Of a DNA stretch of 64,000 nucleotides, positions 57,401-64,000 are shown piece by piece. Every line of letters starts with the position of its first letter. The stretch's first letter is position 1. Position numbers and translations under genes: made by a program. The DNA comes from Lineus longissimus (Eukaryota > Nemertea > Pilidiophora > Heteronemertea > Lineidae), in the NCBI RefSeq assembly GCF_910592395.1, contig NC_088319.1:4896001-4960000 (forward strand), in the 5' to 3' direction. The notes beneath the pieces are model-generated. The model was not told the DNA's origin and searched no databases. It saw only the letters and a program-made list of their open reading frames with translations.

Positions 57401-58284
57401 ACATGGTTTTTGCCTATTTCCCACCACATGGAAAGAGACTGAAAATCGCCACGACTATTCTTCCAGTCAGACCAAAACGACTTAATTTCATCTGTGTATT
57501 GCCGTTCTGTAAGAATTGAGTGATTAAGACACCAATGACTTGAAGATTTAGATTCAGCGCCAAGCTGCAGAGACAATTTGACTGGATTGTGATCAGACCT
57601 AAACGACGGGAGTATGGACGAATGACGGGCGAAAGGAAGGAAAGGTTTGTTGATGTAGAATCTGTCAAGCCTTGCTGCCGAAGAACTTGTGTCTTCACTC
57701 CTTTTCCAAGTATACTGAACTAAATTGGGATGATGATCGCGCCAGACATCAATTAGGTCATGTTTGACGAGAAGGGCTCGAAGAGCGACACTAGACGGAA
57801 GATGCGTCTCCTTTTTACTCTTTCTATCCAGTATAGGGTTTATGGTTGAATTATAGTCTCCACCCAGCAGGATCAAGTCATTTTTATCTAAGGTGGAGAG
57901 GAAGACGTCAAGCGTCCTGATAAATTGAAGGCGGTCCCCTCCTTGAGTAGGGGCATGAACGTTGACTAAATGTATATTTACCTCCTCTAATTGGAAAGCA
58001 AAATGAACACACCTCCCATTAAGTATAACATTGGAAGATATATTCTTTGGATTTACCCTTGGGGAGAATAGGAGTGTCTGACCACCAGAAGCAGCTGTGC
58101 CATGGGAGAAAAAACACTGACCCCCCCAAAGAAGTCTCCATCCGTCTTCATCCAAAGTAGTAGCGTGAGTTTCCGACAGTAAAATCACGTGCGCCTCGGT
58201 AATTTTCAGAAATTGAATCACTTCATCTCTTTTGGTTTGCTCACCGCAACCATTCACATTATATGACAGAAACGAAAATGCCAT
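54445..58284 (-). CDS. Tx1-clade LINE ORF2p: endonuclease and reverse transcriptase, intact
   Basis: 1,279 codons from ATG at 58284, no stop or frameshift. The APE-type endonuclease spans residues 1-240: SYNVNG (7-12), SETH (37-40), GGDYNST (141-147), RLDRFY (205-210) and SDH (230-232), the metal and catalytic residues of this fold. Reverse transcriptase is at about 500-760: LLPKSGNLGLIKNWRPVSLL, SLDQEKAFDRVDH with the first catalytic Asp (594), RGIRQGCPLSG (649-659) and YADD (695-698). Near the C terminus CLFCHAHDDLKHTFLDC is a Zn-knuckle-like motif. The protein nicks the target DNA and reverse-transcribes its own RNA there. Sequence phrases place it in the L1/Tx1 lineage rather than CR1. 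All key residues are present, so it may be competent. Confidence 0.93.
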   Translation of the reverse strand: MAFSFLSYNVNGCGEQTKRDEVIQFLKITEAHVILLSETHATTLDEDGWRLLWGGQCFFSHGTAASGGQTLLFSPRVNPKNISSNVILNGRCVHFAFQLEEVNIHLVNVHAPTQGGDRLQFIRTLDVFLSTLDKNDLILLGGDYNSTINPILDRKSKKETHLPSSVALRALLVKHDLIDVWRDHHPNLVQYTWKRSEDTSSSAARLDRFYINKPFLPFARHSSILPSFRSDHNPVKLSLQLGAESKSSSHWCLNHSILTERQYTDEIKSFWSDWKNSRGDFQSLSMWWEIGKNHVRAITKDYCSYRSKLIRDAECNLRRSIDRLENQSSLSEEEAAFLSEKRQQLEEITSSKVRGACIRTKFEFLHHLNSPTKFFFNLERRNGSKRALSSLEKENGEMTRDPLEIKETAKAFYQRLYTKSPTDEKAQDVLLKDMPRLSELSRDTLDADLDFNEFAQAVKESPRNKTPGIDGLPFEFYRTFWDTLGRDMFEVFIYSVENNELPKSCTRSVITLLPKSGNLGLIKNWRPVSLLCTDYKLFTKVLSNRLRQSLDEVIHPDQTYTVPNRTIYHNLSLIRDSINLSNDQNIPLAIISLDQEKAFDRVDHDWLFKILSALGYGEKFISCVKLIYRDPECLLKLNGEFTCPIKFARGIRQGCPLSGSLYAICIEPLLHYIRGNPGISGFSVDGKNFQKLSGYADDIDVFIVKNSEFMILSNCLDLYELASSAKINMSKTKGLWCGAWKGRADTPLNLVWTSHGLKFLGIHLGNSAFYEYQNWDDTLESVKRAVIRWKSIFPFLSLKGRVLVINCLVASKLWHKFHILSPPKKLVSDIQDVFINSFWHGKRHWVNQGILSLHPDDGGLGLVDVASKISSFRLVFCKHMLFSEADHPAFGMCRYIFRQYLALNYDIQWFLCVPPVEFWPPLTKLNQYMRECLISQSLLTILSYVATKHYILCEPIFFNPSILPDKTPTNSILYLAHISTISDLFKPDGSLKAVEDIHQLASNHSLRLLHKEHNALLNAIPDTWLEAIRLPETPPGDELKCTPLSVIEPFDSENSFNFQDLSTRNFYNTLCRIHYSHKNVNLPGYKWKDILLSENYPFFSAFYTQPIPKEHGDVQWRISHGAIANQDFRYNAGFARTPGCLFCHAHDDLKHTFLDCPSINTLSALVIRLTSGLDPGYVFTQADYIFLIAPTSTVRKHLNLIFVLSKAATYKAISNKSFGTGPTDSHKLFKSYLKNIIRTDFDFYRHTNNLNKFLVFWCHTNVFCDIDDNDDLVFSVDIA

Positions 58285-58340
58285 TAAGCACAGCGAGAAT
58301 CGACAAAAACCTATGAACGTGAATGTTAAAGAGGGAGGAG

Positions 58341-59996
58341 CTACTCAGGTGGATTGTTGAGGTTTTTAATGACACGTTTAATTCTTCTTTCCTCATTCTG
58401 AGATAGCTTAACTGCTTTCCTGTATTTGTTGAGGGACCGAGCGAGCTTCGGAACGTCGGATGTGAGTTCTCTCGCTTTGTCATGGACTTTGCGAACATTT
58501 TTTAACTTATTGAGGAGGGCAACGCATTGGGCGATTGTGAAATACTCTACATGCGATTGTTCCAAATCATCGTCCAGGTCGATCGAGGCTACTGAGAGAC
58601 AATCAGACTCATCCATCATCTCGACGTCATCACTTGCGATCGCGAACAAGGACTCCGGAACCTCGGAATCCTGGGAAACCATGGCACCGTCCTGTCCCGG
58701 TTGAGCGTTACCAACAAGAGGGTTCGTGCTTTCCGCAGCGGAAAAGGGGTCGGTAATTGAGAAATCCAGTCCTGTTTGGCTGTTACTGAGAAGTGGGTTC
58801 GTGCCCTCTGCAGCAGAACTGGGCAGAGTCTTCGAGACATCCTGACCTGGTTGGCCGTTGCTGCCAGCTGGGTTTGTAGTTTCCTCACCGGATGTAGGCT
58901 GGGTATTTGGGACAACACGCTCTTGTTGACCTTTCGCGCTTTCTGCATCGAGAGGTGGCTGAGAGGAAACGACGGAAGCGGGTGTATTTGAGACCTCACG
59001 CCTTGGCTTTAGTTGAACGCGAGATAGCACAGTTGGATTAGGAGCTAAGACTTCCGGTTGAGATGTTGGTTTTGTGGAGGGGACATCCGCAGGTTTTTTG
59101 GAGGGGGCATCGGCAGGGCGAGTCCCAATGGAGGCAACATCCTTACCTTGCGCAATTGCAGAGGGTGCAGTGGGTTTGTCCCCTGATGTTTCATCAGAAG
59201 AAGTTGTCGGCGCAGAGGACTTCTTGGATGGTCCACTTCTGCCTTTTTGTTCTGGTTCTTTGGGCGTTGAAGTATTTGGCCTCAACTTGCAACGATACGT
59301 TGAATGGCCTATTTTCTTACAGAACTCACACCTCAAATTGGAGTCTGTGGACAAGTATACGGTGTACAAGTCGGTGCCGTACGGCACCATGAGTTGATAG
59401 GGCAAATCATTTCCTGGTGTCAACGAAATTCTAGTTGACCGTCGAAATGACTTGACATGACCAAGACCTTTCCTTCTTGTACCGAGTGGTATATAACGCA
59501 GACTTTGCAGGGTCCCAAAGTCTCTGAGCTGCATTTCTAAAACTTCATTTGGGACGAAAGGTGGCACGCCTGAAATTATGAGGTTTGTACTGGGTTTACC
59601 AATCTGGTGTACATCCAGGAACTGACCATTTATTGGCAGGCCATGGGCCGTGACCAAGTTGGCCAAATCCTGTGTCTTTAGAAAAACTTTGGCCTTGCGA
59701 TCACATTTCGAAGCAGCAATAATATTGTCTGGGCCTACTAGTTCTGCAATTGCGACCAGGTAATCATCGATTCTGCTATTGTCTAAGAACTTACATTCAA
59801 CGCCATGTTCGCGTCCGAGACCCCAAAAAGGATCATCTCGTAATAGTTGACTCATAGGATCATTTTGGAGTTCATTGACAGCGTCAGCGAAGGTCTTTTC
59901 GCCTGACGTAATGGTAGAAGGCCTACGTTGTTTATCTACATGTTCTCCATGCAGTGCATTGGCCCCAGTGCTTGGGCCAGGGTTTTGTGAAGGCAT
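58341..59996 (-). CDS. Tx1-clade LINE ORF1p: RRM-like region and CCHC knuckle, intact
   Basis: 551 residues from ATG at 59996 (MPSQNPGPSTGANALHGEHV). The frame is open further upstream but without an ATG. The middle has an RRM-like stretch (NLIISGVPPFVPNEVLEMQL, then RDFGTLQSLRYIPLG), YGTDLYTVYLSTD and one CCHC knuckle, CEFCKKIGHSTYRC. Then come a long Pro/Ser/Thr-rich tail with imperfect repeats (about 15-25 residues around NP-x-x-SN-x-QPGQD) and a basic C terminus. Such proteins bind LINE RNA and form the RNP. ORF2 follows after 56 bp. Confidence 0.85.
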   Translation of the reverse strand: MPSQNPGPSTGANALHGEHVDKQRRPSTITSGEKTFADAVNELQNDPMSQLLRDDPFWGLGREHGVECKFLDNSRIDDYLVAIAELVGPDNIIAASKCDRKAKVFLKTQDLANLVTAHGLPINGQFLDVHQIGKPSTNLIISGVPPFVPNEVLEMQLRDFGTLQSLRYIPLGTRRKGLGHVKSFRRSTRISLTPGNDLPYQLMVPYGTDLYTVYLSTDSNLRCEFCKKIGHSTYRCKLRPNTSTPKEPEQKGRSGPSKKSSAPTTSSDETSGDKPTAPSAIAQGKDVASIGTRPADAPSKKPADVPSTKPTSQPEVLAPNPTVLSRVQLKPRREVSNTPASVVSSQPPLDAESAKGQQERVVPNTQPTSGEETTNPAGSNGQPGQDVSKTLPSSAAEGTNPLLSNSQTGLDFSITDPFSAAESTNPLVGNAQPGQDGAMVSQDSEVPESLFAIASDDVEMMDESDCLSVASIDLDDDLEQSHVEYFTIAQCVALLNKLKNVRKVHDKARELTSDVPKLARSLNKYRKAVKLSQNEERRIKRVIKNLNNPPE

Positions 59997-60187
59997 TTCG
60001 AAAAATGCAATAAAAACTCCACAAACCCGACAACAAAAGCAAAAATTAATCACAAACACCAGTGTACCTTCACTGTATGTTCTTACAAAAACAGATACGA
60101 GCAAATATATATGAAAGCAAATCAAATAGTACGAATAAAACGAGAAAAAATCGGGAGCTTTGAAGAAGCACGTCCGTCCTCTTCAAC

Positions 60188-60188
<1 letters not shown>

Positions 60189-60230
<42 letters not shown>
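60189..60230. repeat. (AAT)n microsatellite
   Basis: About 14 AAT units between the Tx1 5' end and the CR1-like LINE body. It is the inner half of the split tail. Confidence 0.9.
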
Positions 60231-60285
60231 CGATATTTGCATGGCGCCGTTCATGTATATATCGCGGCGCCTCACAGAGATAAAA
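60231..60285 (-). other. LINE 3'-terminal hairpin
   Basis: On the minus strand ATCTCTGTGAGGCGCCGC, a loop, then CGGCGCCATGCAAAT before the AAT tail. It has the same architecture as 2690-2748 with a different loop and stem details. Confidence 0.65.
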
Positions 60286-61214
60286 ATAAATAGGCCCAGA
60301 TACATTACTTAAAAACGTTACGTATTAAAGGTATTAATACATATTATAAAATGATTTGAAAAGGTGGGTCTTCAGACTCTTCCTGAAAGCTGGCAGCGAG
60401 CTGGCAGATTTTATTGACAGAGGGAGATCGTTCCAGAGCCTTGGGGCTGCAACTAAGAAGGAACTATCTCCAATGGTACGCCTAGTGCGTGGTACTGCCA
60501 GCTTCAGGGAGTCTGAAGACCGTAGTGATATGGTTGGAGTATAAAACTCAAGTTTTAGATAAAATGGTGACATGTTGTGCAAACACTTGAAGACAAGGAC
60601 GAGTAGTACTGAGTGTTATCAGTCTAGCAGAAAGATTTTGAAGTCTCTGGAGACGTGCAATGTGTGCAGTAGAAGCACCAGCCAGAAGTGAGTTGCAGTA
60701 ATCTAAACGCGATGTCACGAGGGAGTGGACTGCAGTCTTGCAGGTGTCAGTGTCAATGACACTCCGAATCTGACCAAGCTGTCTAAGGTGGAAACTGCAA
60801 CTTGACAAGATGCTACTAACTTGACGTTGCATGGTCAGTTGGGAGTCGAGCTCCACACCCAGACTTCGAACATGACATCTTGGCTTAATCATTGCATCGC
60901 CAACTTTCAGCACAAGAGATTCACAGAGCTTGATCTGCTGTTTGCTGGCTGCAAAGCAAATAAATTCCGTTTTAGGGTCATTAAACATCCGTTGGTTTAG
61001 AGTCAGCCAAGAACGGAGCTCATTGACACCATCGACAAGTGAATCCATGGCTACAGAAATGGCTGCAGGGTTGGGGTCACAGAACTTGTAAACATCCTCG
61101 TCGTCAGCATATTTGTGATATAATGTTTCACACGCGCTCATGATATCCTGGGTTGGAGATGTGTAGGCGTTAAAGAGTATGGGTCCTAGAACCGATCCCT
61201 GTGGGACACCATAC

Positions 61215-61505
61215 TGCATGTGCTGTGCTGTGTTGCACAAACACCAGAATATAGGAAGATATGATAACAAGCACTTGGCTCAAAGTGTTCTATAAAATGT
61301 CGTAAAATGCAATAAAAAAGGCAGACGGTCCGCTATCGTTACCTGTGTCACTGTCATGACGGTACAAGTGTAACCATAGTGGACAGTCATGGCAGAGCAT
61401 GAAAGTAACCAGAGCGGACAGTCTGCCGTCTTATATTGCATTTTAAGTCACTTTATAGAACACTTTGAGTCAAATACTTGTGATCATATCTGCCTATTCT
61501 GGTGT
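61215..61505. mobile_element. Right part of the foldback remnant in copy B
   Basis: Continues the element broken at 53809: GTGCTGTGCTGTGTTGCAC, the centre with both orientations of the GTCCGCTAT motif, and the same right-arm truncation at CTGGTGTACAG as copy A. Confidence 0.85.
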
Positions 61506-62159
61506 ACAGTCCTGATCATATTAATATCAACACCTTCTTCATTCAATATCTCCCAATCGAGTGCACCAATTCCAATGCGGTTTTCAGGATATTATCAGGA
61601 AATATCGTTTTCTATTTATTCATTATGGCAGGAATGCGAATGCACGAGTCTTTCATTATGTAATCAGCCAATTAAAAACCCTAACAAAAAACTTTTTTGT
61701 TTCAAACTTTTTCGAAATATTTTTACGCTAGAACGATAGTACTCAAAATTCTAAGGATATACTGACAAAAATCATCAAAATCAAACGAATGAAAATGAAG
61801 ATAGAACCATTAATACATTTTTGATAAATCAAGTGTTTCACTCCCAAAAGCATGTTTTTCTCGCGAAAACATGCCATTTGGCAATGAATGCGCTGATAAA
61901 AATAGCACTATCTTCATTAATACTCGTTCGATTTTGATGACTTTTTGTTAGTATTCTTAGAATTTTGTGTTTTATCGTTGTAGCGAAACGGCCAAGGGCC
62001 ATTGTGCTCACCGGATATTTGGTGGTAAATAATTCAGTGATTTTTTATTTTGAACATTATTATTGCAATGACTCACAGTTTTTCTCTCCTGTAAAGTGTT
62101 TTTCCGGTAGATCTGGCCCAAGCTACTTGGCTGACCTCTTTTCACTAAACTTTAATTAT

Positions 62160-62253
62160 GTGATCACAAATAGTAGTTGAGCGTTTTTGGTTGATACCGT
62201 GGAAGAGCATTAGTTTAGCATACCCTGAGGATAATCTAGTGTTGTGCAATACC
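62160..62253 (+). repeat. Dispersed repeat family 3, copy 3 (shortened)
   Basis: Duplicate of 41312-41440 with an internal loss of about 35 bp after GATCACAAATAGTAGTT. Confidence 0.8.
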
Positions 62254-63163
62254 TAAATTGTGAACTGGTGACAATCCTGATCCTGAGTTGAACTGAAGTA
62301 CTTTTTGCCATAACGATACTCATGTTGTGTTAACACCAGCATCGTGAAATATTATGCTGTTTAAACAGCAGAAAAAGCAGTAACGTAAGCTATAATGTTA
62401 TAAAAGTCACATTATATATGTTATAGAATTACTCACCGTCATTTCACCAGACCTCTTTTCATAAGCGGCATTTGCAAATACACGGATGATGGACTGTGGT
62501 GAATGTACCACCTAATTTGTATATACAGCAAAGTAAGGCTACACATTCATACAATTCATATCAACAGGCTTAGTACGCAGAGACGACTGGATTGTCGTCG
62601 CATGGAAAATGTCAATTTTCATTGCTCTGAACGACGTCGATGTTTGAATCTGAATGCAGTTGGCATATTTCGAAATAATATTCTTGATTCATGGATTATA
62701 TCAACAGACAGGTCTCTCAATCTGCAGTATGACTGAGTCTGAAGTACTCATCTGCTTGTCATGTGCTAATTAATTGACGTGATACTCGTAAATCACTGAG
62801 ATGATGGTGGAATCGGGGAGTTCGTTAAAAAGAGTCATCTTCGACAAAATACATTTACATGGCTCTTTGTACGACTTTCAAAATCTGCCTTTTATACCAC
62901 AAGTTGTCGACCACAAACGTGCGCTGTCTTAGAAAAAAAGATTTTGGAGCTTTTGAAAAACCATTAAGGGTTTTTCGGCCAATGCAAGAGATGCACCTCG
63001 CAGAGGTTTTTCAGTGAAGCTCTTGGGGTTTTCACTATCTCATAGACCATTTGAGTTTCATTCTTCATTTTACCAAAAACCTCTTCTGGGTGCATATCTG
63101 TGTGTTTATGTCCTATTTCCTATGTATATTTTCGATAACTGAGCGACTACAACTGATACAACC

Positions 63164-63477
63164 ATGACAACAGAGCAATTGGAGCTGCAAACATCTGAAG
63201 CATCACCTGATCGGACGATCCAGAATCTAGAATTTGCCCTCCAAATAATGACACAGTATGTGTGGGTTGTTGTCGTCGTGCTTGGAATTCCAGGAAACAT
63301 AATTTCTGGCTTGGTCGCTGTGCATGCACAGAACCAGCAGGTGTCAATGTGTGTCTACATGCTAGCTCTATCTATCTGTGACGCATGTGTTTTATTGCAG
63401 TTTGGTTGGCAGTGGCCGCTAACCTACTACGGCATCGACGAGACAGAACTGTTTCTTCCAAGGGAGTATATATTCAA
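63164..63477 (+). CDS. Rhodopsin-class GPCR gene, copy B, exon 1
   Basis: Same length and donor as copy A exon 1. Three residue differences in 104 (Ser to Leu at residue 6, Ile to Met in TM2, Ile to Phe after LLQ). Intact, so probably a functional paralogue; N terminus, TM1 and TM2. Confidence 0.9.
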
Positions 63478-63523
63478 GTAAGGGAGTTTCTCAATATTGG
63501 TTGAGGTTATTATTCGCTTCTTG

Positions 63524-63540
63524 CCCCCCCCCCCCCCCCC
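63524..63540. repeat. Poly(C) tract, 17 C
   Basis: C run in intron 1 of GPCR copy B, not present in copy A. Confidence 0.9.
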
Positions 63541-63949
63541 ACCACCGCTCCAACTTTTGAAAGACGAAACATAGAAAGCGAAAACTTCATTTCATTGGCG
63601 GAAGTTTCATCTTCTTCGATTGGTGTTATGTTAAGTCACAGAGAGAAACACAGAACTACCATCAAAACTTGACCTTGGGCTCTTGACGTAATCCGAAAAA
63701 AGGAGTAAAATAGGTCATCACCAGCTAGATTTCGAGTAAAATGTGTCTAAATGTGAAAAGTTAGGCATTTACAAAGAAATTTGCAAAACGCATCAACTCA
63801 TAATCTCTGCCTCCTCCTGGCCAACGCGATGAATTCTTGTCGAAATTTCTAATCAATAAATTTTTCGAATCGATAACAAGCATGACAAGGTATACCCCAA
63901 GGTACTGTTCAATAACAGATATTCACTGCTGTTTTTTGTTGTTTTTCAG

Positions 63950-64000
63950 AATCGCGTGGTATTTTGAGTACATATTCGCAATGGCATCTGGGACTTTCCT
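63950..64000 (+). CDS. GPCR copy B, exon 2 (partial, cut by window end)
   Basis: Acceptor GTTTTTCAG ends at 63949. It encodes IAWYFEYIFAMASGTF, matching copy A exon 2 with one change (Thr to Ile). The rest lies outside the window. Confidence 0.88.

Larger units (their letters stand above)
53841..60188 (-). mobile_element. Full-length Tx1-clade LINE inserted in an (AAT)n tract
   Basis: About 6.35 kb, minus strand, both ORFs open. It is bounded on both sides by AAT repeats (53810-53840 and 60189-60230). 5' UTR about 190 bp, ORF1, a 56-bp spacer, ORF2, and a 3' UTR of about 600 bp containing a T/A run near 54290. It is not 5'-truncated. Tx1-clade LINEs are known for target-specific insertion, including microsatellites, which matches this context. 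Confidence 0.88.
60189..61214 (-). mobile_element. CR1-like LINE, 5'-truncated, target duplication TGCAT
   Basis: Minus strand. It begins within the RT at YGVPQGSVLGPILF, then KYADDEDVYKF, LTLNQRMFNDPKTEF and SRLDYCNSLLAG, to about 60560. A frame change then leads to PRLWNDLPLSIKS and FRKSLKTHLF, ending near 60334. The 3' end has the GC hairpin and (AAT)n tail. With the outer AAT block at 53810-53840 it is flanked by TGCAT (53805-53809 and 61215-61219). It sits in the foldback remnant of copy B and itself received the Tx1 element in its tail. Confidence 0.88.
53305..64000 (+). repeat. Segmental duplication, copy B (with 7.4-kb nested LINE insertion)
   Basis: Same order as copy A. The match is interrupted at 53809 and resumes at 61215, the gap being two nested LINEs flanked by TGCAT. 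A deletion of about 50 bp removed the foldback left terminus near 53535. Other differences are the missing inserts noted for copy A and a run of 17 C in the GPCR intron. Confidence 0.9.

Noticed and set aside
58426-59397. Frames overlapping Tx1 ORF1 on both strands
   Set aside because: Shadows caused by the Pro/Ser/Thr-rich composition of ORF1.

Overview
This 64-kb window is nuclear DNA from an invertebrate animal. Its genes are split by GT-AG introns, and the domains (CCP/sushi, fucolectin FTP, PAN-like, rhodopsin-class GPCR) are metazoan. It also carries animal transposon families: Tx1-clade and CR1-group LINEs, BEL/Pao, pogo and TIR/foldback elements. A lancelet, hemichordate or lophotrochozoan (for example a brachiopod) would fit; the sequence alone does not decide.

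Layout. 0.2-2 kb: a minus-strand GNAT acetyltransferase gene, three exons rebuilt. 2.7-7.3 kb: a LINE 3' fragment, a small TIR element, a 62-bp satellite of about 22 units, and BEL/Pao pol remains. 7.3-12.4 kb: gene-poor, dispersed repeats. 12.7-14.2 kb: a pogo-type transposase with one in-frame stop. 14.2-19 kb: gene-poor, ending in a long hairpin palindrome. 19.06-22.16 kb: a two-exon gene with a Cys-rich PAN/apple-like domain and an unrecognised 315-residue C-terminal part. 24.9-37.4 kb: an eleven-exon gene for a protein with four CCP and two FTP lectin domains. All junctions are phase-consistent; FTP1 keeps the fucose-site residues and FTP2 has lost them. 38.5-44.98 kb: duplication copy A with a complete three-exon GPCR gene. 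45.1-52.3 kb: a CR1-group LINE with an SGNH/esterase ORF1, split by a 1,019-bp TIR element with a 9-bp target duplication. 53.3-64 kb: duplication copy B with a second GPCR gene running off the window. Copy B was enlarged by a CR1-like LINE fragment, whose (AAT)n tail was then hit by a full-length Tx1-clade LINE with both ORFs open.

How it fits together. The probable host genes are the acetyltransferase, the PAN-like protein, the CCP-FTP lectin and the two paralogous receptors. The PAN-like and CCP-FTP proteins are probably extracellular, but neither has a confident signal peptide here. Comparing the two duplication copies gives dated insertions, with target duplications and near-empty sites. 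The most unusual items are the lectin with one working and one degenerate sugar site, the unrecognised domain in the PAN-like gene, and the two nested transposon insertions. Exons were found by reading splice sites and phases by eye; no alignment or expression data were available.
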